DNA of 11,554 nt, taken from the NCBI GenBank assembly GCA_947174575.1, contig CAMWJM010000013.1, positions 1-11,554 of the forward strand, written 5' to 3'. Position 1 is the stretch's first letter. Each line of letters starts with the position of its first letter. The position numbers and the translations under genes are program-made. The stretch comes from an uncultured Alistipes sp. (GTDB lineage Bacteria; Bacteroidota; Bacteroidia; Bacteroidales; Rikenellaceae). Shown piece by piece: positions 1 to 5,180 of the stretch. The notes below the pieces were generated by a model that saw only the letters and a program-made list of their open reading frames with translations, ran no database searches and was not told the origin of the DNA.

Positions 1-1
1 T

Positions 2-271
2 GCGATCTTCTGCGCCGTCTTCGGAATGATTCAGAACCCGGCAGGCATCAAGGGCACCATTCTTTCTCTGGCTTTGATCCTGGTCATCATCGGCGTGTCG
101 TACTTCTGTTCGGCAAGCCACACGGTGAACATCGTCGACCTCCAGAACAACGGCTTCTTCGGCCACGGCGAAACCGTAATTACCGAAACGAGCATCCTGG
201 TGACCTACGTCGCATTCGTCGCCGCATTCGTGACGGCCATCGCAACGGAGATCTGGGGCGCATTCAAATAA
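2..271 (+). CDS. Small inner-membrane protein of the ExbB/ExbD operon, 5' end cut by window edge
   Basis: The frame is open from the first complete codon of the window, so the true start lies to the left; 89 residues are visible. Two hydrophobic stretches can be seen: about visible residues 18-37, and a C-terminal one of about 23 residues ending shortly before the WGAFK terminus. Between them is a short polar loop rich in Asn, Gly and His that contains the motif NNGFFGHGE. I do not recognise a named family. Its place 12 bases before two exbD genes matches a small hypothetical membrane protein often found between exbB/tolQ and exbD in Bacteroidota. I infer that exbB lies just outside the window and that this protein belongs to, or assembles with, the proton-channel complex that energises TonB. 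The function is unproven. Confidence 0.75.
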   Translation, partial: AIFCAVFGMIQNPAGIKGTILSLALILVIIGVSYFCSASHTVNIVDLQNNGFFGHGETVITETSILVTYVAFVAAFVTAIATEIWGAFK

Positions 272-283
272 CCAAGCAGACAA

Positions 284-889
284 ATGGCAACGGATAAAAG
301 AAAAGTACAGGAAATCAACGCCGGTTCGATGGCCGACATTGCCTTCTTGCTGCTGATTTTCTTCCTGGTAGCCACTACGATGAACACGGACACGGGTCTG
401 GCACGCATGCTCCCGCCTATTCCTCCCGAAGATCAGAAGCAGGAGGAGATCAAGGTCAAGGAGCGCAACCTCTTCCTGGTGCTCATCAACGGTAGCGGCC
501 AGATCATGGCAGGTCAGCCCGGCAAGCAGGAGTTCATCGAGTTGCGCGACCTGAAGGACAAGACGAAGGAATTCGTCCTCAATCCGCTGGACGACGCCGA
601 TCTTCCGGAGAAAGAGGAGAAGGAGTTCGATCTTCCCGACGGCAGCAAGTGGGTCTATCCCGTCAGCTCGGGCGTCGTTTCGCTGCAAACCACCCGCGAC
701 ACGGGTTACCAGCCCTACATCATGGTGCAGAACGAGCTGGCCCGCGCCTTCAGCGAAATCCGCGACGAGGTGGCCATGCGCAAGTTCGGCGACAAGCTGG
801 CATCCCTGACCGAGGAGCAGCGCAACGTCATCACCAAGGCCGTGCCTCTGAAGATCTCCGAGGCCGAACCGCGTACCATTAAGAAGTAA
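284..889 (+). CDS. exbD: ExbD/TolR-type biopolymer transport protein (first of two)
   Basis: ExbD works with ExbB in the inner membrane to couple the proton gradient to TonB and so drive outer-membrane nutrient uptake. This 201-residue protein has the family layout: a short basic cytoplasmic N-terminus (about 1-15), then one transmembrane helix of about residues 17-36 starting MADIAFLLLIFFLV, then a periplasmic domain. Asp18, at the head of the helix, sits where the conserved proton-carrying Asp of ExbD/TolR lies. It is longer than the usual 130-150 residues because of a charged periplasmic stretch around residues 45-130 rich in Lys, Glu and Asp. The gene starts 12 bases after the upstream small membrane protein and ends 4 bases before the second exbD, so the three look co-transcribed. 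Paired, divergent exbD genes are common in Bacteroidota; exbD versus tolR cannot be decided here. Confidence 0.9.
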   Translation: MATDKRKVQEINAGSMADIAFLLLIFFLVATTMNTDTGLARMLPPIPPEDQKQEEIKVKERNLFLVLINGSGQIMAGQPGKQEFIELRDLKDKTKEFVLNPLDDADLPEKEEKEFDLPDGSKWVYPVSSGVVSLQTTRDTGYQPYIMVQNELARAFSEIRDEVAMRKFGDKLASLTEEQRNVITKAVPLKISEAEPRTIKK

Positions 890-893
890 GATT

Positions 894-1364
894 ATGGCAG
901 TAATGAAAAAGAAGGGCAACAAGAGTTTGCCCCCCATTTCGACAGCGTCGCTCCCCGACGTGATCTTCATGATCCTCTTCTTCTTCATGGTCTCCACGAC
1001 CATGCGCGACCAGGAGTTGTTGGTGCGTTACAAACTCCCCGAGGCTACCGAGGTGCAGAAACTCGAAAAGAAGTCGCTGGTGAGCTACATCCACATCGGA
1101 CAGCCCTCGCTGGCCATGCAGGCCAAGTTCGGTACGGCACCCCGTATCCAGCTCAACGACTCCTACAAGACGACCAAGGACATCCTCGATTTCGTGGCCG
1201 CCGAGCGCGACAAGCTCAGCGAAGCCGACCGTGCTTCGATGACCATCTGTCTGAAAGCCGACGGCACGACCAAGATGGGTATCGTCACCGACGTGAAGCA
1301 GGAGCTTCGTCGAGCCAACGCCTTGAAAATATCCTATGCGGCCTCGAAGTCGCTGGGTTATTGA
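894..1364 (+). CDS. exbD: ExbD/TolR-type biopolymer transport protein (second of two)
   Basis: This is a second, shorter ExbD paralogue of 156 residues, close to the usual family length. A basic N-terminus (MKKKGNK) precedes a transmembrane helix at about residues 22-39 with the sequence PDVIFMILFFFMVSTTM; Asp22 takes the place of the proton-carrying Asp. The rest is a periplasmic domain, and its C-terminal part (about 115-150) fits the ExbD fold that binds TonB or peptidoglycan in relatives. A start three codons later (Met4, position 903) is equally possible. The gene follows the first exbD by 4 bases and is the last of the operon, since a strong intrinsic terminator lies about 20 bases downstream. 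The two copies differ markedly outside the helix, so they are probably distinct subunits and not a recent duplication. Confidence 0.9.
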   Translation: MAVMKKKGNKSLPPISTASLPDVIFMILFFFMVSTTMRDQELLVRYKLPEATEVQKLEKKSLVSYIHIGQPSLAMQAKFGTAPRIQLNDSYKTTKDILDFVAAERDKLSEADRASMTICLKADGTTKMGIVTDVKQELRRANALKISYAASKSLGY

Positions 1365-1385
1365 TGCAAGAGATCGTATTTTTCG

Positions 1386-1420
1386 AAACGACGGGCCTTT
1401 CATGAGACCCGTCGTTTTTT
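1386..1420 (+). terminator. Intrinsic terminator of the exbD operon
   Basis: A 10-bp perfect stem (AAACGACGGG at 1386-1395 against CCCGTCGTTT at 1408-1417) with a 12-base loop runs straight into six T residues (1415-1420). It lies 21 bases after the stop of the second exbD. Confidence 0.85.
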
Positions 1421-1607
1421 GAACCCCGATAAAAAACAGACTTCTCCTACCCGGAATGGCAGGGGTCACGGCTCCTGCCAGCGTGGTAAGTAGATTCAGC
1501 GATCCACTGGCAGCAGAAAGCGCAAAACAGAGGAAAACGCCCTCTGCATGGTCATATCGGAATCCGCGACCGTGCTTATAGGCGGGTGGCTGTTTGCGGG
1601 GTTGTCA

Positions 1608-1762
1608 GTTATTCATTCCAGCTTGGCGGAAAGTTACGAACAATAAATAGCAAGAATAGGATGGTGAAAGAAACGGCGGGACATAATCATTACCCGTTAT
1701 TCATTCACTATTCTTATACACTATTCATCGATTGTATGTTCCTTTTCGTTATTCATTCCAGC
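1608..1762. repeat. Short direct repeats GTTATTCATTC
   Basis: GTTATTCATTCCAGC occurs twice, at 1608-1622 and 1748-1762. A partial third copy, GTTATTCATTC, is at 1696-1706, and CTATTCAT is seen near 1721. The copies lie in a locally A/T-rich stretch just before the FISUMP-like segment. Their role is unknown; they could be ends of duplicated or inserted DNA. Confidence 0.5.
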
Positions 1763-1780
1763 GATCGCTTTTCGCAAGCA

Positions 1781-1994
1781 CCTGCCGCGGGCTACCGCAG
1801 CAACGCGTCGGGAGCCTTGGGCTACGTCGGCGAGCGCGGCCACTGCTGGTCGTCTTCGTCTTACGCAGCCGGCAATATCAACGCCGGGTACTTGTACTTC
1901 AATGCAGGCAACGTGAACCCGCTGAACAACGCCAACCGGGCCAACGGATTCTCCGTGCGCTGCGTCCAGCATCTACAGGAAGCTGTTTTTTATC
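1781..1994 (+). other. Orphan FISUMP / C-type-lectin-like 3' end, DGR template- or variable-repeat-like
   Basis: Read in the frame starting at 1781, the segment gives PAAGYRSNASG, then CWSSSSY, then GYLYFNAGNVNP, and ends ANRANGFSVRCVQ. This is the pattern I know from the C-termini of Bacteroidota proteins with the FISUMP / C-type-lectin-like fold, which also serve as DGR targets. Ten of about 67 codons are Asn, and seven of the fifteen codons at 1901-1945 are AAC or AAT. Such codons are favoured in DGR templates because changes at adenines diversify them. The match begins abruptly near 1781. The frame stays open leftwards only to about 1586, in sequence that looks non-coding, so no parent gene is present. 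The frame also runs on past the usual end after RCVQ without a stop. A weak CAGC/GCTG hairpin followed by six T residues (1967-1991) ends the unit. No reverse transcriptase or avd gene is in the window. It could be a displaced template repeat, a stranded variable repeat, or a simple gene fragment. Confidence 0.5.
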
Positions 1995-1997
1995 TTT

Positions 1998-2600
1998 TTA
2001 TTCGAAAGGGAGTTCCAGCTGGTCGATTTCGTGGTTGAACGTCAGCCGATGATGCGGCGTGAGGCCGTGTTCGCGGATCGCCAGACGATGTTCGCGCGTC
2101 GGATAGCCTTTGTTCTTGCACCAGCCGTATTGCGGATATTCCGCATCCAGACGACACATATATTCGTCGCGGTGGGTTTTGGCCAGCACCGAGGCCGCCG
2201 CAATGTCGGCATACTTGCCGTCGCCTTTCACCACACAGAGATAGGGCAGAGTCAGGTGCGTGCGGAAGCGGTTGCCGTCGATCGCCAGAAACCCCGGCTG
2301 CGGATCGAGCCGCGCCGCGGCCAGCGACATGCCCTCGAACGACGCATTGAGGATGTTGATTTCGTCGATCCGCTCCGGCGACACCGCCTCCACGGCCCAC
2401 GCCACCGCTTCGCGCTCGATCACTTCGCGCAGCCGCTCTCTGTTGCGCGGGGTCATCTGCTTCGAATCGTTGAGCCGCGGATCGTGGAAATCGGGCGGCA
2501 GCATCACCGCCGCCGCGAATACGGGGCCGGCCAGACAGCCGCGACCCGCTTCGTCGCAGCCGGCTTCCGGAAATTCATATTGACAACACAACTCCAACAT
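1998..2600 (-). CDS. rnhB: Ribonuclease HII
   Basis: RNase HII cuts RNA in RNA-DNA hybrids and removes single ribonucleotides from DNA by nicking on their 5' side, in the cytoplasm with Mg or Mn. The 200-residue protein has the normal length and all signature motifs: GCDEAGRG at residues 14-21 with catalytic Asp16 and Glu17 and the GRG loop that senses the 2'-hydroxyl; DGN with Asp108; KGDGKYADIAAAS with Asp127; and KGYPT with Tyr166, the residue that stacks at the RNA-DNA junction. The C-terminus ends ELPFE. The gene stands alone on this strand and diverges from the membrane-protein gene to its right, with a short shared upstream region. On its strand TAACTTTA (2607-2614) resembles a -7 box but lies very close to the ATG, so the true promoter is uncertain. 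Downstream it runs straight into the inverted-repeat block. Confidence 0.97.
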   Translation of the reverse strand: MLELCCQYEFPEAGCDEAGRGCLAGPVFAAAVMLPPDFHDPRLNDSKQMTPRNRERLREVIEREAVAWAVEAVSPERIDEINILNASFEGMSLAAARLDPQPGFLAIDGNRFRTHLTLPYLCVVKGDGKYADIAAASVLAKTHRDEYMCRLDAEYPQYGWCKNKGYPTREHRLAIREHGLTPHHRLTFNHEIDQLELPFE

Positions 2601-2646
2601 CGCGCATAAAGTTACGAATAATTTATAGCCGTCCGGCTTTTTTCGT

Positions 2647-2654
2647 TATTTTTG
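2647..2654 (+). promoter_or_regulatory. Bacteroidota -7 promoter box (TATTTTTG)
   Basis: TATTTTTG matches the TAnnTTTG consensus exactly and lies 21 bases before the ATG at 2676. A TTG codon at 2652, in frame with the gene, overlaps this box, which argues that translation starts at the ATG and not at the TTG. No clear -33 element is visible. Confidence 0.55.
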
Positions 2655-2675
2655 TCCTGCGAATCCCGCAACGAC

Positions 2676-3662
2676 ATGAAATTCGACATCGCACAACAGC
2701 CTTTCGTTCCGGCGTTCCTCACGCTCGCCGTCCTGGTCGTCGCCGCCGTATGTCGGGGCGATATGGCCGTCGTCGCATCGTCGACCGACCCCTGCGCGGT
2801 ATGGCTGCCCGCCCAGGCCCTCGCGAGTTTCCAGGCCGCCTTTCCCGGCTGGGCCAAGGCCATTTGCGGCGTGTTGCTGTTGACAACCGGCATCCGCACC
2901 GGCCACTTCGCCGTCCGCTACAACCTCTACTCCGTCAACACCTGCATCGCCATTCCGTTCTACGGCGTCATCGCCTGCGGCATCGCTGCGGGCCAGGTCG
3001 ACCTGCTCGCCTGCACCTGTTCGTTGTTGCTGGCGTTTTCGTTGAGCAATTTCTGTCGGTCGTTCACGTCCAACTACGCATTCGACATCATCTTCCGGGC
3101 ATCGCTCTACTTGAGCATAGCGCTTCTCCTCGTCCCGCAAGCCGCACCGCTGCTGCTGTTGTTGCCGCTGGCGATCGTCCATTTCCACCGCACCGGGCGC
3201 GAAACGATCGTCGCTTTCGCCGGCCTACTGCTCGTCCCGCTCGCGCTCTGCTACCTCAACTGGGGCCTCGGCCAACCGTTCTTCGCCCCCCTGACCGCCT
3301 GGAGCGGGCAAATCATCGAGAGCGACGCCTTTTTCGCTTTCTTCGGGCAAATTCCGCTGTCGTCGCGGATCCTGCTCGGCGCCACCCTGCTGTGTCTGGT
3401 CATCGGCATCGGCTTCCTGCTTTCGAGCCGCCTGTCCGTCAACTCCAAGCCGCGCATCATTCTTTATTACAACATCGAAGTACTGCTGCTGGCCGCTGCG
3501 GCGCTCTGCCTGCCCGGCGCATCGCTTCCGCTGTTCGCCCTGGCAGCCGTTCCGGGGGCCGTTTTGCTGCCCGTATTCTTCGTCTGCGCCTACCGGTCCA
3601 TCGTCCGCACGGTTTACGTCCTCCTTCTGGCCGGTGCCTTGATGAACCTGTTTTTGCAATAA
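2676..3662 (+). CDS. Polytopic membrane protein of unknown function
   Basis: This 328-residue protein is hydrophobic almost throughout. About eight to ten membrane segments can be traced, near residues 11-26, 60-73, 88-106, 108-124, 144-170, 177-195, 231-250, 265-280, 282-303 and 310-326. Charged residues are few and lie in short loops, for example HRTGRE at 170-175 and SRLSVNSKPR at 251-260. There is no ATPase, enzymatic or transporter signature I can name. In size and layout it resembles the uncharacterised DUF6427-type membrane proteins of Bacteroidota, but that is a loose impression. The start at 2676 is chosen because the promoter box sits over the only alternative upstream start. It diverges from rnhB. 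A weak hairpin (AGGCTTAAT against ATTAAGGCT, one mismatch, near 3671-3696) follows its stop. Confidence 0.8.
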   Translation: MKFDIAQQPFVPAFLTLAVLVVAAVCRGDMAVVASSTDPCAVWLPAQALASFQAAFPGWAKAICGVLLLTTGIRTGHFAVRYNLYSVNTCIAIPFYGVIACGIAAGQVDLLACTCSLLLAFSLSNFCRSFTSNYAFDIIFRASLYLSIALLLVPQAAPLLLLLPLAIVHFHRTGRETIVAFAGLLLVPLALCYLNWGLGQPFFAPLTAWSGQIIESDAFFAFFGQIPLSSRILLGATLLCLVIGIGFLLSSRLSVNSKPRIILYYNIEVLLLAAAALCLPGASLPLFALAAVPGAVLLPVFFVCAYRSIVRTVYVLLLAGALMNLFLQ

Positions 3663-3756
3663 TATATTTAGGCTTAATCTTCGCTTATTAAGGCTGAATA
3701 TACATTTACGCACCCGTATTTACTATTTTTAATTTTATGAATCGAAGTTTAGATTG

Positions 3757-3764
3757 TATATTTG
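3757..3764 (+). promoter_or_regulatory. Bacteroidota -7 promoter box (TATATTTG) for the AraC-type regulator
   Basis: TATATTTG matches TAnnTTTG exactly and is followed about 60 bases later by the regulator's ATG. The surrounding 3660-3770 is A/T-rich, as expected of a promoter in this GC-rich genome. A -33 element is not clear. Confidence 0.6.
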
Positions 3765-3782
3765 AGGTTGAACAAAAGTGAC

Positions 3783-3798
3783 GCAAACATTTGTTCGC
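3783..3798. promoter_or_regulatory. Possible operator: palindrome in the 5' leader of the AraC-type gene
   Basis: GCAAACA TT TGTTCGC is an imperfect palindrome (six of seven pairs). It overlaps a second dyad, GAACAAA (3770-3776) with TTTGTTC (3790-3796). Both lie just after the expected transcription start, where a repressor or an autoregulating AraC protein could bind. No protein binding is shown. Confidence 0.3.
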
Positions 3799-3825
3799 AC
3801 AAAGTAAAATTAACAATCTATACCC

Positions 3826-4740
3826 ATGAAGAATTCAATGAATTCGTCGGCCCAACAGCCGATGATCGTGAAGTATGTCGAAACGCTTCACACCGGCATT
3901 CAGTCGCAAACGCTTTCCCGCTATGCCATCGGGTACATCCTGCGCGGCACGATGTACGTGTACGACGGCGACAAGCGGCGTAAATTCACGCGCGGCGACA
4001 TCTTCTATCTCGGCATCGGCCACCACTACATCGAACATTTTCCGGAGAACGGACAGCCGTTCGAGCAGATTCTCATCTACTACACGCCGTCGGATCTGCA
4101 GCGCATCCTGCTCCATCTGAACATCACCTACGGGTTGAACATCTCCAACTCCCATTCGTGCGAGAACTGCAACAACCGCATGCACGTGGTCATGCCGGCC
4201 TGGAACACCGTGCGCAACTTCTTCTCCAACATCAACAACTATCTGCGCGAAGAGGATTTCCACCACGACGAAACGGCCGAGAACATCAAGATGACCGAAC
4301 TCATCTACCTGATCGCTTCGCACGAGGACTGCTGCATCAAAAGCAAGCTGTTGAGCAACGTCGACGCAGCCAAAGAGAATTTCGAACAAATCGTCTACGA
4401 CCACATCTTCAAAGACATATCCATCGAGGAGCTTTCGCGGCTCACCAACCGCTCGCTCACCTCGTTCAAGAAAGAGTTCCGGCGCCATTTCCAGATGCCG
4501 CCCCACAAATGGTACATCCGCCAGCGGCTCATGCACTCGCGGCTGCTGTTGATCTCGACCTCCAAATCCGTGTCGGAGATCGGCAACGAATGCACCTTCC
4601 CCAATACCTCGCACTTCATCAAGCTCTTCAAGAAGGAGTACCAGATGACGCCCGCGACCTACCGCAACCGTCATCTCCACAACCTCGCCGCACCGCAGGA
4701 GAGCCGCGAGGAGGCCGTGCCCGTTCGCGAAGCGCTTTAA
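3826..4740 (+). CDS. AraC-family transcriptional regulator with N-terminal cupin domain
   Basis: This 304-residue protein combines a ligand-sensing cupin-like N-terminal half (about 15-100, with the beta-rich GYILRGTMYVYDGDKRRKF and GDIFYLG motifs) with a C-terminal AraC/XylS DNA-binding domain. That domain carries two helix-turn-helix units: about 198-222 (ISIEELSRLTNRSLTSFKKE) and about 248-280 (SVSEIGNECTFPNTSHFIKL, then MTPATYR). Family members usually bind direct half-sites and respond to a small molecule. The linker contains a CxxC pair (Cys112, Cys115, in SCENCNNRMH) and Cys169-Cys170, which might bind metal or sense redox state; that is inference. Met1 at 3826 is taken as the start, though Met5 (3838) is possible. 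It has its own promoter and is transcribed alone, so its targets cannot be read from context. Confidence 0.92.
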   Translation: MKNSMNSSAQQPMIVKYVETLHTGIQSQTLSRYAIGYILRGTMYVYDGDKRRKFTRGDIFYLGIGHHYIEHFPENGQPFEQILIYYTPSDLQRILLHLNITYGLNISNSHSCENCNNRMHVVMPAWNTVRNFFSNINNYLREEDFHHDETAENIKMTELIYLIASHEDCCIKSKLLSNVDAAKENFEQIVYDHIFKDISIEELSRLTNRSLTSFKKEFRRHFQMPPHKWYIRQRLMHSRLLLISTSKSVSEIGNECTFPNTSHFIKLFKKEYQMTPATYRNRHLHNLAAPQESREEAVPVREAL

Positions 4741-4759
4741 TGAAAAACTTACGAATTGC

Positions 4760-4808
4760 GGCGATATTAAAATATTTTAATTATAATTTATCGAAAAATA
4801 TCGCCTTT
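4760..4808 (+). terminator. Possible terminator after the AraC-type gene
   Basis: GGCGATATT (4760-4768) pairs perfectly with AATATCGCC (4797-4805) and is followed by TTT. The 28-base A/T-rich loop is long but contains its own palindrome, TTAAAATATTTTAA. It lies 20 bases after the stop codon. Confidence 0.35.
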
Positions 4809-4831
4809 CGACGAAGAAAACAGCGAAAAAA

Positions 4832-4863
4832 TTTTGTTTTTCCTAAAAATCCGTTTATCTTTG
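4832..4863 (+). promoter_or_regulatory. Complete Bacteroidota promoter, -33 TTTG and -7 TATCTTTG
   Basis: TTTTG (4832-4836) and TATCTTTG (4856-4863) stand 19 bases apart, matching the TTTG-N19-21-TAnnTTTG consensus. It is the best promoter in the window, yet no gene starts directly behind it; instead a short hairpin-terminated stretch follows. Start of transcription is expected near 4868-4871. Confidence 0.7.
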
Positions 4864-4868
4864 TCTTA

Positions 4869-4950
4869 CAGAACGTGGGATTCTCCCACTCTCACAAACC
4901 TAACTAACCTAACCAGAGACACCCGGAACCGCTCGGTTCCGGGTGTCTTC
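4869..4950 (+). ncRNA. Candidate small RNA with its own promoter and terminator
   Basis: Behind the complete promoter lies a unit of about 80 bases with no credible reading frame. It starts with a perfect 6-bp hairpin, GTGGGA-TTC-TCCCAC (4875-4889). A G-free A/C-rich single strand follows (to about 4915) with repeated CTAAC units (TAACTAACCTAACC). It ends in a perfect 14-bp terminator stem. Order and size fit a trans-acting small RNA whose unpaired linker could pair with G-rich targets. I do not recognise it as a known family. The other reading is a leader or attenuator for lipA, but lipA has its own promoter box 200 bases further on. Confidence 0.5.
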
Positions 4951-4953
4951 TTT
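4917..4953 (+). terminator. Strong intrinsic terminator
   Basis: AGACACCCGGAACC (4917-4930) pairs perfectly with GGTTCCGGGTGTCT (4935-4948) around a GCTC loop and is followed by TCTTT. It is the 3' end of the candidate small RNA and would also stop read-through from the AraC-type gene. Confidence 0.8.
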
Positions 4954-5146
4954 CCGGCCTATCCGCAAGGACGCTACAGCTCGTCCGGCGCATCTCCATC
5001 GCTGTTCGTTCGACGCGCCTCCACTGCCATTCACCCGCTGCGTTTCCGCCGCCGCAGCCTGCGGAGCACGCGCTTTTCGCGAGCCTGTTTCAGAGGGCTT
5101 CCGATAATAATACGCCCGATTGCTCCGAAATGTCAATTATTTTTCG
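4954..5146. other. Non-coding spacer before lipA, no gene seen
   Basis: The first part (to about 5090) is GC-rich with local hairpins (CCGCA-GCC-TGCGG; CGCG-CTTTT-CGCG), and then it turns A/T-rich towards the lipA promoter. Open frames exist on both strands, but their translations are Arg/Ser-rich and without recognisable domains. I see no gene. It could be a decayed gene or a spacer. Confidence 0.4.
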
Positions 5147-5154
5147 TAGTTTTG
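5147..5154 (+). promoter_or_regulatory. Bacteroidota -7 promoter box (TAGTTTTG) for lipA-lipB
   Basis: TAGTTTTG matches TAnnTTTG exactly, 26 bases before the lipA ATG. No good -33 element is found at the usual distance. Confidence 0.55.
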
Positions 5155-5180
5155 CATCAATTGGAAAATAATGAACTTAA

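Larger units (their letters stand above)
1428..1994. repeat. Intergenic block bounded by imperfect inverted repeats
   Basis: The left end reads GATAAAAAACAGACTTC (1428-1444). The right end, read on the other strand, is GATAAAAAACAGCTTC (1979-1994). The two agree over 12 bases and then CTTC, with one extra A in the left copy. Together they enclose almost the whole gap between the exbD terminator (ends 1420) and the rnhB stop codon (1998). No target-site duplication is obvious next to the ends, and no transposase is encoded inside. The block holds hairpin-forming sequence (1457-1546), short direct repeats (1608-1762) and a FISUMP/DGR-like segment (from 1781). It may be a small non-autonomous element or a relic of a DGR cassette; chance similarity of two A/T-rich ends remains possible. 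Confidence 0.35.

Noticed and set aside
879..1469. Long minus-strand open frame opposite the second exbD
   Set aside because: It mirrors exbD codons; the translation is a Leu/Gly/Arg/His-rich shadow with no domain, and the exbD reading is certain.
1507..1520. Similarity of CCACTGGCAGCAG to a ColE1-type plasmid origin motif
   Set aside because: Only about 13 bases agree, the neighbouring origin sequence is missing, and the context is chromosomal.
1586..2038. An open frame of 150 codons that includes the FISUMP-like segment
   Set aside because: The part before about 1780 is A/T-rich with short direct repeats and encodes nothing recognisable, and the frame runs past the usual C-terminus into the rnhB 3' end. 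I treat only the 1781-1994 part as meaningful, and not as a gene.
3835..4680. 281-codon minus-strand frame opposite the AraC-type gene
   Set aside because: It is a GC-driven antisense shadow with a Val/Asp-rich composition and no motif; the plus-strand protein has clear domains.
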